DNA of 64,000 nt from Heliocidaris erythrogramma (Eukaryota > Echinodermata > Echinoidea > Camarodonta > Echinometridae), in NCBI GenBank assembly GCA_025617745.1, contig CM046858.1, positions 34,542,598 through 34,606,597 on the forward strand, in the 5' to 3' direction. Below are positions 1 through 10,540 of this stretch, piece by piece (position 1 is the stretch's first letter; the number at the start of each line of letters is the position of its first letter). Position numbers and translations under genes: made by a program. The notes beneath the pieces were generated by a model. It had not been told where the DNA came from, did not search any database, and saw only the letters and a list, made by a program, of their open reading frames with translations.

Positions 1-412
1 ATGATGCGAATTAGCGTGCGTCCGATTAAAATTTGATATTTGCTCTGTGGAGTTGCTAAAGTGTATTTACTACCCCAAAGTATATCTTTAAGCTCGTGAA
101 ACGTGGCTTTCAAGTTCCATCTGTAAGTAATTACTATCATAAAAGCAGCATGCGGATCCAAGATCACAATTATAATACTGGAAGCCCCACAGGCTTGGGT
201 ATATCTTGGTGAAGGCAGGGGTAAAGCATTTTTCCCCGTCATTGTGTAACCACTTTCCCCCGGGAATATGAATTAAGCAATCGCATCGACTCTCTTGCTC
301 AGATCATGGACCCTACCGATTGAAGAGGCGGGGGGGGGGGGGGGGGCATATGATGAAAAAGAAAATCTCGTCATAGAGTCCCTCCCCTTTCTTTCCCTCT
401 CTTTTTTTCTCA
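1..412. other. Intergenic, no gene seen
   Basis: No coding sequence or RNA gene is recognisable. The stretch contains a G homopolymer of about 17 bases near 331-347 and a T/C-rich tract at 378-410 just before the MITE. Confidence 0.6.
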
Positions 413-720
413 ACTAGGGGCCGGGCGACCATGGACCTCCTCCCTGAGATGATCTTTTTCCTACCCCTCCCCCATGTCCACTCCGTTCATTCCTTATTCT
501 TTTCAAGGAATGCGAGCTTCTTTTTTTCTTAAAGGGGGTGTAAACATACGAGACTATGTGTCTTTCCCGTGGCCTGACTCGGGGCCAATCGGGTTTATCC
601 GCAACTACGATGTAACTGTATGGCAAGCCGTTTTGCTATTTGAAATGATTTTTTTAATAGGGGAGGAAAAAGATCAGATCAGGGAGGAAGGAGGAGGTCC
701 ATGGTCGCCCGGCCCCAAGT
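413..720. mobile_element. Palindromic MITE with about 55-bp inverted ends
   Basis: The left end (GGGGCCGGGCGACCATGGAC from 417) returns as its reverse complement ending at 716, and the match continues through CTCCTCCCTGA, AGATC and TTTTTCC into both arms. The outermost bases AACTA/AAGTT extend the palindrome. The core of about 190 bp has no coding signal. This is a non-autonomous DNA transposon; the superfamily cannot be told because no clear target duplication is visible. Confidence 0.75.
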
Positions 721-1016
721 TCGAATTCAAATATGTGATATCAGGAATTGAATTCGCGATATCACGAATTGAATTCGTGTTATCACGAATTAGAATTCGT
801 GATATCAAGAATTCAAATCACAAATTCGATTTCTTGATATCGAAAATTGGGTTCATATCACAAATTCGAATTCGTGATATCACAATATCACAAATTCGAA
901 TTCGTGATATCACAATATAACAAATTCGATTTCGTGATATCACAAATTAAATTTTGTAATATCAAGAAAACGAATTTGTAATATCACAAATTCGAATTTG
1001 TGATGTCACGAATTCA
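721..1016. repeat. Palindromic AT-rich minisatellite
   Basis: About nine degenerate units of roughly 30 bases alternate TGATATCAC with AATTCGAATT, both self-complementary. Each unit can form its own small hairpin, and the array reads much the same on both strands. It abuts the MITE at 413-720 directly. The open frame that runs through it is a by-product of the repeat. Confidence 0.8.
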
Positions 1017-1021
1017 CAGGT

Positions 1022-1215
1022 TATTCGAGCATTAGTTGTGTGCAGAAATTCAACACTGAATTCAAGCGCTCTTTTTGCGCAGAAGATCACAGTGAATTTG
1101 AACTTTAGTTTTGTGCAGAAATTCAGCTGGGTATTCAAGCGTTAGTTGTACTTTGTGCTCAAATTTACGGGGTATGGGAATTCGAGTATTTACTTTGTAC
1201 AGAATGTAATATAAG
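1022..1215. repeat. Degenerate direct repeats of about 60 bp
   Basis: Three imperfect units share TTAGTTGTGTGCAGAAATTCA followed by GAATTCAAGCG-like ends. They continue the EcoRI-site-rich texture of the preceding minisatellite. Nothing is seen from here to the DIRS element at 1386. Confidence 0.5.
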
Positions 1216-1385
1216 TTAAAATAAAAATAGCAAGACACTTTACGCATCCATAACATTCACTGGAAACGATTTTAAAGTAATTTTAGACGAATTGATAGAA
1301 GTAAATTCATTGGAAACATATCAAGAATTCAAGTAATGATATGTTGTCAATTTAAATGAAACCCATATTTTTTCTGATACTCATA

Positions 1386-1540
1386 ATTTACTACAATAAA
1401 TCAGTGTACCTACCTATTTGCTAGTCTTCCGACTACGCAAGCCATTCGAGTAATTACAGTCACGACAGTGCATATACCCCCTAGGATCACGCCTTCCTCT
1501 GTGCACGTACGCATGACGCGCGCACACAATCCTCCTCTTT
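1386..1540 (+). repeat. DIRS left inverted terminal repeat
   Basis: It is the reverse complement of 7337-7519 with few mismatches (for example GCTAGTCTTCCGACTACGCA here against TGCGTAGTCGGAAGACTAGC on the right). The left repeat is shorter at its outer edge; the right one carries an extra outer stretch of about 30 bp. Confidence 0.9.
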
Positions 1541-1988
1541 CCTTCTCGCAGCCTAAAGAGTTGCAGCTAAGTCACTATCTTGCGCAAAAATTCAGAGTTT
1601 GCTACTCTTTTAGCGCGTTTTCTGGTGACTTTTGCCAATATTTCCGTCCTAGACTTGTTTTAATATCTGTTTAGTGTCAGTTTATGTCTGTCACGTATTT
1701 ATTTTGGTGATATTTGAGCTTAAATTCATACCTCACTTTTCACCACTTTCGTATAGTAGCCCAGGGCATTCGCTTTGGCGTTTTGCCGGGCGCTCAGCCC
1801 TGTAACGTTTCGTTGGTGTTTCGTGTGTGTGGCTGTTGTGTGCATATAATACGAGAGTGTTCTTTTGTTCGTAGTGCGTGAATGGAATTTTCCACACACT
1901 GCGCTGGAAAATTCCATTCCGTTTCACTCTCGCTTTGTACGCCCTTTTCTTTACAATTTGACTCTTTTATATCTCCTTACAGGTGATA

Positions 1989-4211
1989 ATGAGTTCTTCG
2001 GAGGAAGAGCAATCGAGGTCTTGGTTGCCTCCGTGCTCTTCCAATTCTTCTTCCCTCCCTTCCACTACTCTCACTTATAAGGGCGTCAGCCCAGTGAGTG
2101 TGTTGGAGACCTCTGTGTTTCGCTCGCCTACCAGCGAGTCAAACACGATGGTCAGGGGAGGTAAGGGCGTCAGTCTGTCGGCTCGCTCTGGTATTTTTGT
2201 ACCGGGAGCGTCGAGCAAGACAGGCTTTATAGGTAAGTTAGGTGTTCATAAGTCTTCGGACCGAACACCCGTCATTAGCAATTCTAGCTCCCTCCAACTC
2301 ACGACCACCGCGTCTGCAGTTGGGGGGGGGGGGGGCGGTAGCTAGTATTACCAGGTCCTCTCGACCCCCGACCACCGTCGGGAGCCTGGAGGGGGCATTA
2401 ACTGGTAAGACCGCTAAGCGGTCAGCTAATGATGTTACTGGGTCTTGCCGACCCCCGACCACCGTCGGTGTGTCTGGGGGAATTACGGCCGGTAACGCAA
2501 ATCCGCATCCCGCTAAGAAGACCTCCTCCTCGAGCAGGTTCTCGCAGCGGAAGACTGCTGGTTCCCGCCAGCCACTGACCAACGTCAGTGCTCCGGGTGC
2601 TATTTCCAGCAGTGCTGCAATGCAGCAGCCCGTCCACCCCCGGCAGTCAATGCGAATCGGGGCTCTGGTCGGGGAAGCACAGTCCCTAGAGTTGCGGCCG
2701 AATTGCTTCTCCCCACTGGGGAGCCCGGCCCGGACAATTTGGGTAGTGAGGCTTCTATACTGCAGCCTAACACTTCCCGTGCTTCTAAACGGCCTTCTAT
2801 TACGGTGGCTCACACCCCCGCTAAGAAGCTTAAAGCCAAGAAGGGTAAATCCAAGGATAAACCCAAGTCGGGTAAGAAGGCTCAGCCCTCTCTTCCCCCC
2901 GACTCTCAATCTGAGTTGCTCAGATTAATGAGACTCTTTGCTGAGCAGCATGGTTGGGATACTAATCCCCCGACGCTGCCGGCTACTAAGACGGGTTCTC
3001 ACAAGTCAGTTGTCACTGTGATGGAGGATGTTCCCGAGTCGGACCCCGGTGTTTTCCCGGTCTCCGATATTCATGAGAACCTGGGACAGTTTTGTCCGAA
3101 TGCGGTATCTCGACCTACTCCTCCCGTGCCTGCGGCTCTCGGAGCCCCGCCGGGGGAGGAGTCTGTCACTGGTCCGTGGGCATATCCACCCCCATGGGAT
3201 TTTCCCCACCGGACTACTTCTCCCGAATTTGATTCTGTCTCGCAGGTTTCTACCCCGTCTGTTTCAGAATCTCAGGCCGGCTACGAGCCCCAGCCTTGTC
3301 AGGCTATGGCGGCAGATGCCAAGGCCCTGTTAGAGAAGTATATGCCATAAATTTTTCCCCAAGTCCAGTCGGACAGTGATCAGCCATCGCTGTTATTCAG
3401 ACAGCATGGCCCGTCTCCTGGTATTCCTCTTACAGAGGACTTCAAACAGGAGTATGGGGATAAGGAGGCACTCGCCGATGCGGGTCGGGCTACCCGACGT
3501 CCCTTTGGTAGTGCCTTCTCTTTCTGTCGGGATGATATCCAGGGCTTCTTTTCAGCCAAGGGTTTATCCCAGGAAATTATGGGTATGGGACAACGTTTGA
3601 ATATCAATTTCAAGTCTCAGTCCTATAGATCCGCCGAGAAGCCCCTAGTGAACTTTGAAACCAAAGTCAGGTCGGGCTTAAGGCTTTCGGCGTACCTGGG
3701 TTCACTGTTACGCCTTCGGGCCAGATCAGTTGAACTGAATGTGACCGAGGGGGACTCCAATTTGTTGGATGAACTCCTGCTTTTGTTAGCTGGACTTCAG
3801 TGGTCTCAGCTCTCATCAGCGGCGATTGACATTACGCATCAACGCCGCAAGTTGGCGCTCTCCCCACTGGGAGTGCTAGAGAAAGACATCCCGACTCTCT
3901 TGTGGGGTATCCCTTCCTCTCATCCCAAACTCTTTGGGGGCCAGTTTAACGAGGTCTTCCTCAAAGAGATAGAGGGTCGCAAACAGGCAAAGGAGATGGC
4001 CAGACAATTCTTGCCCACTCAGCCTGCTCGGTCCTTTCCGAAGTCTAAGTCGGTCTCGACAGGCGCTAACCGCTCAAATCGTCGAGTGACTGTGACTATC
4101 CCTCGGGTTGAGACCCCTACCCTGGGCAACCGTGGTAGAGGCTCGGCGAGAGGAAGAGGGGGGCGTAAGACCGCCGCCAAGGGCCCGGTCAGGCCCAAGT
4201 CGGCCTTTTGA
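1989..4211 (+). pseudogene. DIRS gag-like ORF1, frameshifted
   Basis: The first ATG at 1989 opens a Ser/Pro/Thr-rich frame (MSSSEEEQSRSWLPP). The frame breaks at a G tract (about 2321-2334), continues as another Pro/Ser-rich frame with two SRPPTTVG/CRPPTTVG repeats, returns to the first frame near 2690-2710 with a Lys-rich patch (KKLKAKKGKSKDKPKSGKKA), meets an in-frame TAA at 3348, and reads on to 4211. The last part (from about 3540) is the most protein-like, with a helical segment and an Arg/Gly-rich tail (RGRGSARGRGGRK) suited to nucleic-acid binding. By position this is the nucleocapsid-like protein of DIRS elements. Function is inferred from order and composition; no conserved catalytic motif is expected. 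Confidence 0.8.
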
Positions 4212-6156
4212 TATCTTACCCCAAGTGCTTGTGGACAGTGTAGGCGGGCGGCTCCGGAGATTCCTCCCAGTTTGGGAGGCAATCTCCGGCGACGCCTTTG
4301 TGCTATCCGTCGTGCGCGACGGCTTTTACATAGATCTGATAAAGCCGATTCCAAACGGCGCCATCAGAATCCGCCCGCCTCCAATGTCCGCCCTTTTCCA
4401 GCAGCACATCTCCTCAGAGATCGCCACGCTCCTGGGAAAGGGCGCTGTAGAAAGGGTGAGAGATCATCCTCATCTCTGTCTCTCCCCTATTTTTGTCATT
4501 CCCAAGCGCTCGGGAAGTTTACGTATGATTCTAAAACATGAAAAGAATCAACAGGTTTATACCTCTAGTGCATTTTCGCATGGAGACCTTGGCATCTATT
4601 CTGCCTTTGATCAAGCGGGACGACCTTGCGATCTCCCTCGATCTCAAAGACGCGTACTTTCACATTCCCATTCACTCTCTGTCGCGAAATTTGCTGGGAT
4701 TCGCGTTCCAGGGCGAAACGTTTCGATTTCGTGCCCTGCCCTTCGGGCTGAGGCCGGCCCCTCGAGTCTTTACCCGAATAGTGTCGGCCCTAGCCGCGTT
4801 TCTACGGAATCGCGGCCTCCGATTGTTCGTCTATCTAGACGATTGGCTCCTAGTTGCAAACTCAGAGTCCCTCCTGTTGGATCAGTTATGCCTTTTACTG
4901 CGACTAACGCAAGACTTCGGCTTTCTGATAAACTGGGAAAAATCGGAATTATCTCCCACACGTACCCCGGTGTACTTAGGTGCGGAGATAGATATCCCGA
5001 ATCAGCTTGCCCGCCCCAGTCGGGACAGAATTCGGACTATCACCATGACCGCACGGTCATTGCGAGTGGCCCGCAGGGTCAGAGCCAGACAATGGCTTCA
5101 ATTCCTGGGCTATCTGGCCAGTCTAGTCGACGTCTTACCAGACTGCAGGCTGTTGATGAGGCCCTTTCAGAGGCACCTCCTCAAGTTTTTCAGACCGGGC
5201 AAAGATTCTCCTTTGGGGTGGATTCCACTCCCAAGAGATATCAAGCTCCTTCTCGCCCCCTGGTCGAACAGTTCGTTTCTTGCCCAAGGCAAGCCTCTCT
5301 GTTCCCCTCTTCCGTCAGTTTCTCTGGCGACAGACGCCTCCCTTCTCGGTTGGGGCGGTCATTGCCGGGGCGAGATGATTTCAGGGGACTGGTCTCACTT
5401 GAGAGTTATGCCCCATATCAATGTTTTGGAAATGATGGCGGTCAGCCTGTCTCTTCATCATTTCAGGCCCGGTCTTGTTGGTCGCACTGTACTCGTTCTT
5501 ACGGACAATGTCACAGTAGCTGCCTATATCAATCGCCAAGGCGGCACTCGGTCTCCTCTCTGAACACCTTAGCTGCCCAGTTGTGGAGGTGGTGCCGGTC
5601 TATGAACATTATTCCGGTAGCCTCCTACATTCCCGGTCAGGACAATCTGATCGCGGATTTTCTGTCTCGGGGCAAATGCCTCCCGTCAGAGTGGACTCTT
5701 CATCCGGAGGTGTTTGCTCTTCTCCAAGAGGTGTGGGGTCCTCTGGAGATCGATCTGTTCGCCTCCACCCTCAATCACCGACTCCCGAGGTATTGCTCGC
5801 GGGTTCGGGATCAGGAGGCGTGGGCGATGGATGCCTTTTCCTTCTATTGGGGAGCTATCCGGGGGTACGCTTTTCCCCCCATTCCTCTGATCCCTCAGGT
5901 CTTGAGGAAGGTCAAGGAGGACGGGGCTTGGCTCTTGTTGATAGCCCCACATTGGCCAGCGAGACATTGGTTTCCAGACCTGCTGAGTCTCCTGGCCGGC
6001 CAGCCGTTTCCCCTTCCTCTCAGGGAGGATTTGATAATTCAACCCCTCTCGGGGATTGTTCATCAACACCCAGCGGTCCTCCACTTGACTGCCTGGCCGT
6101 TGTTGGGGAAGACGCCAGAAACTTGGGGCTCTCCGAGAGGGCCTCCCAGTTTGTAA
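4108..6156 (+). pseudogene. DIRS reverse transcriptase / RNase H / methyltransferase-like ORF, frameshifted
   Basis: The polyprotein overlaps the end of ORF1. Its N-terminal part (GKGAVERV, SPIFVIPKRSG) is in one frame, shifts near 4540 into a second frame for the RT core (LDLKDAYFHIPI, then YLDD at 4832-4843) and the RNase H start (ATDASLLGWGGH, NVLEMMAV, LTDNVTVAAYINRQGG), and shifts back near 5550 for the RNase H end (IPGQDNLIADFLSR). After that comes the domain shared by DIRS elements that resembles a DNA adenine methyltransferase (GPLEIDLFAS ... IAPHWPARHWFPDLL). RT copies the element RNA and RNase H removes the template strand. Two frameshifts in otherwise well-conserved sequence mean either recent decay or assembly indels. 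The initiation codon is not determined. Confidence 0.93.
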
Positions 6157-7136
6157 TGAGAAGCCGTAGAGACTCCACTAGAGATCTCTACAACTCTCGT
6201 CTAGGGGCCTTCTTTTCTTGGTGCGAGAATCAGGGTGGCTCGCCACGTGAAGCCCCTATTGGTGTTATTGCCGATTTTTTGATCTCCCTTTTCGATAAGG
6301 GTAGATCGATTTCAACCATACGTGGCTATCGTTCGGCTATTGCCGCCGTCCACGTTGGTTTTGCTGATGGTTCGGGAGTCTCCAACTCCCCTCTTTTGGC
6401 TAGGTTGACTCGCTCCTTCTTCTTGCAGCGTCCATCAACTCGTAGCCTGACTCCTTCTTGGAGTCTACCCAAGGTCCTTGACGTGCTTGCGAAGCCACCT
6501 TTTGAACCTTTGGGTAAAGCGTCCCTTCACCATTTAACAGTCAAGACGCTGTTTTTAGTTGCTATTGCTTCTGCACAGAGGAGGAGTACTCTTCATGCTC
6601 TGTGTATCACACCAGGTCACATCCGTTGGGAGAACCATGGTGTGCGACTTATACCCAAGCCCTCCTTTATTGCCAAAAATCAGACTGCTTCCTCTGGACC
6701 AGTTGAGATTTTTCTTAGACCGCTGTCGGACCATTCCTCGTGCAGGAGGATAAGGTCTGGTGTCCGGTGAGGGCCTTGAAATGGTATTTAGATAGGACTA
6801 AGACTCTTCGTAAGAGTGATCAGCTTTTTGTCATCACTCGAGAGCCCTTTTTCCCCCGCTTCCAGAGAATCCATTTCTAGATGGATAGTCGAAGCGATCC
6901 AGGCAGCTGGGCCGGAGGCCCTATTGAGTGATGGGAAGCCCCGTGCTCACGATACCAGGGGCATCAGTGCCTCTTGGGCTCTTTTCCAAGGGGTGCCCCT
7001 AGTGGACATTATGAGGGCAGCCTACTGGCGCTCCTCCACGTCCTTCACATCTTTTTATTTAAAAGATGTTCTGTCTGTTGAGTCTTTTTCTAACAAGACG
7101 TTGCAAGCTGCAACGTCATCCTTGGGTTCCTGTTGA
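6120..7136 (+). pseudogene. DIRS tyrosine recombinase ORF, two frameshifts
   Basis: The enzyme that integrates DIRS circles in place of a DDE integrase. The reading frame overlaps the end of the RT frame. The N-terminal core-binding region (SRRDSTRDLYNSRLGAFFSW) and box A with its Arg (AQRRSTLHAL, near 6580) are in one frame. A one-base slip near 6738-6745 moves the middle (EDKVWCPVRALKWYLDRT) to another frame, and a second slip near 6845-6855 (T and C runs) restores the first. The HxxR motif (HDTRG, CAC at 6948, Arg at 6957) and the likely nucleophile Tyr (TSFYL, TAT at 7056) are intact. The stop is TGA at 7134. The complete catalytic set with only two slips suggests recent inactivation. Confidence 0.92.
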
Positions 7137-7178
7137 CCTTCCTCTTGGGACATGCCCCCCATTTGAATCTGTGCTGGT

Positions 7179-7273
7179 CTAGCAAATAGGTAGGTACATT
7201 GATTTATTGTAGTAAATCAGTAAAATCAGAAGTGATTTTATTATTTGCTAGATAAATCTATGTACCTACCTAT
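7179..7273 (+). repeat. DIRS internal complementary region
   Basis: The first half (AGCAAATAGGTAGGTACATT, then TTGTAGTAAAT) is the reverse complement of the outer left end at 1386-1420. The second half (GATTTTATTATTTGCTAG, then CTACCTAT) is the reverse complement of the outer right end at 7467-7519. The halves meet at ATTT, which is present at both outer ends. In DIRS models this region templates completion of the ends and forms the circle junction. Confidence 0.9.
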
Positions 7274-7336
7274 GTCCCACCCTCCTACCCCACTCCTTGC
7301 CTAGCAACATGTCAAAGTTTGTCTGAGGCTGCTCGT

Positions 7337-7519
7337 AAAGAGGAGGATTGTGTGCGCGCGTCAAGCGTACGTGCACAGAGGAAGGTGTGATCTTAGGGGG
7401 TATATGCACTGTCGTGACTTTAATTACTCGAATGGCTTGCGTAGTCGGAAGACTAGCAAATAGGTAGGTACATAGATTTATCTAGCAAATAATAAAATCA
7501 CTTCTGATTTTACTGATTT
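7337..7519 (-). repeat. DIRS right inverted terminal repeat
   Basis: Inverse of 1386-1540 from AAAGAGGAGG at 7337 to the TAGGTAGGTA at about 7467. It then extends through an outer segment (TCTAGCAAATAATAAAATCA) that matches the internal complementary region, ending at ATTT 7519. Confidence 0.9.
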
Positions 7520-7630
7520 TTCGAGGTTTCATTGTTTAGGATATATATTTGTTTTATTCTGTGACATGTCGCATAAAAGAATTTATCATTTCAGTTGCAT
7601 CCTTTAAATTTATATTTCAAGCAAGAAAAT

Positions 7631-7943
7631 AGTCTAAAAATCAACTTGTTTTTACATAGATTGGCAACATATGAGTAATTCATTTCGTGATATGTTGCCA
7701 ATACAGTACAGTGTACTGTATAGCATCGGGTAAATGTTCCAGCAGCAAGTGTGACTCATTACCGACCACGACCGGCGCGGCGCTGCCAGGGTACCGTGCA
7801 TGGATACTGCACATGGTACTGCATTATGTTTACAACAGTGGGCAGCTGGTACTCCGAGTCTAATAACAAATTGGCAACATATATCATAATATGAATTAGT
7901 AATATGTTGCAAATCTATGTAAAAACAAGTTGATTTCTAGACG
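7631..7943. mobile_element. Palindromic MITE with about 73-bp inverted ends
   Basis: ATCAACTTGTTTTTACATAG at 7640 is mirrored by CTATGTAAAAACAAGTTGAT ending near 7934, and the arms continue inward through the TTGGCAACATAT-type motif, which also occurs as a local inverted repeat inside each arm. The GC-richer core (7740-7860) has no credible reading frame. Confidence 0.8.
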
Positions 7944-8348
7944 TCACTAGTTATGGTTATAAAGAAGTTAATTTGACTTCCCATTTTAGCGGCCGCTAGG
8001 ACAAGGCAGGCAAACAAAGTTTTTTTATGTCAACGAATATGTTTAGAGTGATGAAAACTGTTTGGATATAGTATGACTTGTATAATGCCACGTATAATAT
8101 TGCTACACGATGATTTCTATTTAACATCATCATCGATGGCATCGTCTGCAAAGGTACTGATAAGGTCACATCTTTCTGGTATTCTAACATTGTCAACCTA
8201 AATGTAAAAAAATTGTTTAAAACCCAGGAGTATAGTCACTAGTTATGGTTATAAAGATGTTAAATTAGACTGCCCATTACGCCGCTAGGACGAGGCACTT
8301 AAAGTTAAATTCTTTATGTAAACAAATATGTTTAGAGTGATGAAAACT
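7943..8348. repeat. Direct repeat pair of about 115 bp flanking a fossil exon
   Basis: 7943-8059 and 8235-8348 both start GTCACTAGTTATGGTTATAA, share GCCGCTAGGAC in the middle and end GTTTAGAGTGATGAAAAC, with scattered differences and an indel. Between them lies LRR-array-derived sequence with a fossil exon end (8106-8153). Confidence 0.75.
8106..8153 (+). pseudogene. Fossil 3' half of an LRR exon
   Basis: The 16 codons read HDDFYLTSSSMASSAK and end AAG before GTACTG, a donor-like site. This matches the last 16 residues of the intact LRR exons at 13458-24146 (HDDFYSTSSSMASSAK) with one change. The upstream half is replaced by unrelated sequence similar to 10980-11010, so it is a recombined relic marking the upstream reach of the LRR gene region. 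Confidence 0.75.
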
Positions 8349-8387
8349 TAAATTTGTTCCTTGCTAAGTAGTCAAATAGGAGAAATG

Positions 8388-8652
8388 ATGGTAATAAAAA
8401 TAATAATGGCCACTTATAGTGCTCATATCCGTCACGCAGTGACTCTCATGGCGCTTAGACATTATTACCCCGGTTGTAGCCGAGCCACCAAAGTAACTAA
8501 AATATCAGGTACCCATTTACACCTTGGTGGAGAGTGGCAAATGTAGATTATTGTCTTGCCGAAGGACGTTAGTGCCGTGGTGGGATTCGAACCCCGTACC
8601 TTGTGATCTGCAATCCGGTGACTTATCCACTAGACCACAACACCTCTGGTAG
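8388..8652 (-). mobile_element. tRNA-headed SINE (minus strand)
   Basis: On the minus strand the element begins with a tRNA-like head: an A box (TGGTCTAGTGGATAAG) and a B box (GGTTCGAATCC), the RNA polymerase III internal promoter. The body follows (TAACGTCCTTCGGCAAGACA, then TGGCTCGGCTACAACC and GGGGTAATAATG), with an ATTATT-type tail at the low-coordinate end. The same body occurs at 38025-38292 and, headless, at 38608-38757. SINEs use LINE machinery in trans and code for no protein. Confidence 0.88.
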
Positions 8653-10226
8653 GATTTATTCCTCGAATGCACTGAGCGCTACGGTTGCCATGCTAAAGCC
8701 TGGGTAATAATATGCAGGGCCCTCAGGGAGAACAGTATTTACTACTGACGAGGCTACCCTGGGTAAACAAGACATGCATGCTGTAGGTATTTTTCGTCAA
8801 TAGCCCTTTCGTAATGATTATTCTGATATTTTTATCCAAGCCATTTTTGGTCCTTAGACAACTGCTTCATTATTCTATATCTAGTGACAGCCCATTCATT
8901 GGCCATGCAGTCCACTGGTACAGGCTATGTGTCTAACGCCATTGCATTTGTTTTCATAGCAATTGCTAGCATTTTGCATTCCTGCATTCCATTGCTCTTA
9001 CAGCGAATTGGTGCTGAAATCCTTATTCCAACCCCCATCTAGAACAGAGACTAATATTACATTCAGTTATTTTTATAAAATTATAACGACAAGCAACCTA
9101 GTGGTAGAACCAAGCCACCCCCCCCCCCCCCCCGTTCTACAACTTCTACAATTAATATCAATATTATCGCCCAATGAGAGCACTCCACCTGTATCACTTA
9201 CACTTAGCGCGCGTGAGACTCCCAACAGTCATTTTAAAAGCTTCACGAAATCTGTAAGCTTTTCACGTTTAAACGACTCTATATGCTGCATCATAATTAT
9301 TCCCTATATTTTCTGCTGTCATCCTCTGCTGTTAGCCAAGCCAAAGTAATGACTACATTGTCTTCTAACACCATATCAACAGTCCTGGTAACGAAGTATG
9401 GAAATAAGTGAAACTTTATTTATTTATTGAAACATATTTAATAAGGATAAAACATGACCAGCGAAAGCTCTTTTACATCCTGGTCCTGGTTAATGGACAT
9501 TATGCAGCATAAGAAATATCTTAAATACAACAGAAAATACAAAATGGGATATGCCCTGTTAAAATTTGCGTCTCGTCGTAAATTCATGGATCGTTATTCA
9601 GAGATTCACCACAATACTGTTCACTGCATGTTTGCAGGTACGTTCATATAATTAGATAATTATAAAAAAATGTTGAAACACGCTGTGTCGCTTCACTCCC
9701 TTTCAAAGCACAGGAATGGAGATATATCTCCATCTTATTCACCCGCCCTCACTGTTAGGATAAATCCAATCATAACACCGTGTACAAACAGACACAGGAG
9801 CTGCCCAACATTTTATGCTGCAAGTGAAACACTCGAGAGCATTTAAATCTAAACTTACTGTTTCGATCAAGGCTATCCATTTCTGTGAAGTTTCTTACTG
9901 CACTCTACGCTATAGATCAAATGAGGATTGCTTTTAGAATTAACTGACTACACGTGTACTTTTACTATCTAGACTAAAGATCATTAGTTGAATACAATTT
10001 GTTTTCCTTCTTCAAGAATGCTGCTGACGCCATTGCAGTGTTGTGCTATTGATCCCCCTGTGTTAGGATATCTGTACCGGTACTGATCTTGCTGATGGGT
10101 ATATTGACCAGTTGGTCAACAGATGACAGAGAGTGAAAATATGCCAATTGCGATCCTCGCTATATCACGTGATGAATGGACAAATTACACATTTGTATCT
10201 GTAAGAGCCATGTATTATTTATTGAT
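8653..10226. other. Intergenic, no gene seen
   Basis: No credible coding sequence. A short motif (GCAGGGCCCTCAGGGAGAAC at 8714) recurs at 59228 and is probably a SINE or LINE remnant. A C tract lies at about 9117-9132. The remaining AT-rich DNA shows no repeat structure visible by eye. Confidence 0.5.
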
Positions 10227-10250
10227 TTATTGATGGCATCGTCTGCAAAG
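10227..10250 (+). pseudogene. Fossil 3' end of an LRR exon
   Basis: ATGGCATCGTCTGCAAAG (MASSAK) followed by GTACTGATGAGGTCACATCT matches the end of the relic at 8106-8153 and its donor side. Only about 20 bases of exon remain. Confidence 0.55.
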
Positions 10251-10391
10251 GTACTGATGAGGTCACATCTTACTATTACTCCTATCAACCTTATCAAATT
10301 TGTTTTTGTATTTTTGTGTTTACTGAAAAAGAACACAAGAATATAACGTATTTACAATGATATCGTATGCATAAACTATTGAAAGACATAA

Positions 10392-10540
10392 AGCAACTTA
10401 AGACAAGACAAGACAAGACAAAACCCAAGACACACCACCACACATGACAAGACAAGACATACGGACAAACAAGAGATACATGACATGACACTGCACCACA
10501 CCACAGGTAACAATACAACACAACACAACAAAAATGTCTC
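10392..10540. repeat. Low-complexity CA/ACAAG-rich tract
   Basis: ACAAG pentamers (10400-10425) grade into CACCACACATGACA and ACACAACACAACA-type sequence. The minus-strand cysteine-rich translations here are artefacts of this composition. Confidence 0.7.

Larger units (their letters stand above)
1386..7519 (+). mobile_element. DIRS-like tyrosine-recombinase retrotransposon, near full length but decayed
   Basis: The element of about 6.1 kb carries gag-like, reverse transcriptase/RNase H/methyltransferase-like and tyrosine recombinase frames in the DIRS order. It is bounded by inverted terminal repeats of about 155-180 bp. Just before the right repeat lies an internal complementary region (7179-7273) that is complementary to the outer edge of the left end joined to the outer edge of the right end; this arrangement is diagnostic of DIRS elements, which are thought to integrate as circles by recombinase. 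The two outer edges share ATTT at the junction, and no target duplication is seen, as expected for the family. All reading frames are interrupted, so this copy should be inactive. Confidence 0.95.

Noticed and set aside
2238-2909. 223-codon minus-strand frame opposite the DIRS gag
   Set aside because: Antisense shadow of the GC-rich gag-like frame.
9454-9651. 65-codon plus-strand frame (TSESSFTSWSWLMDIMQ)
   Set aside because: No recognisable domain, no splice context and no repeat relationship; cannot be told from chance.
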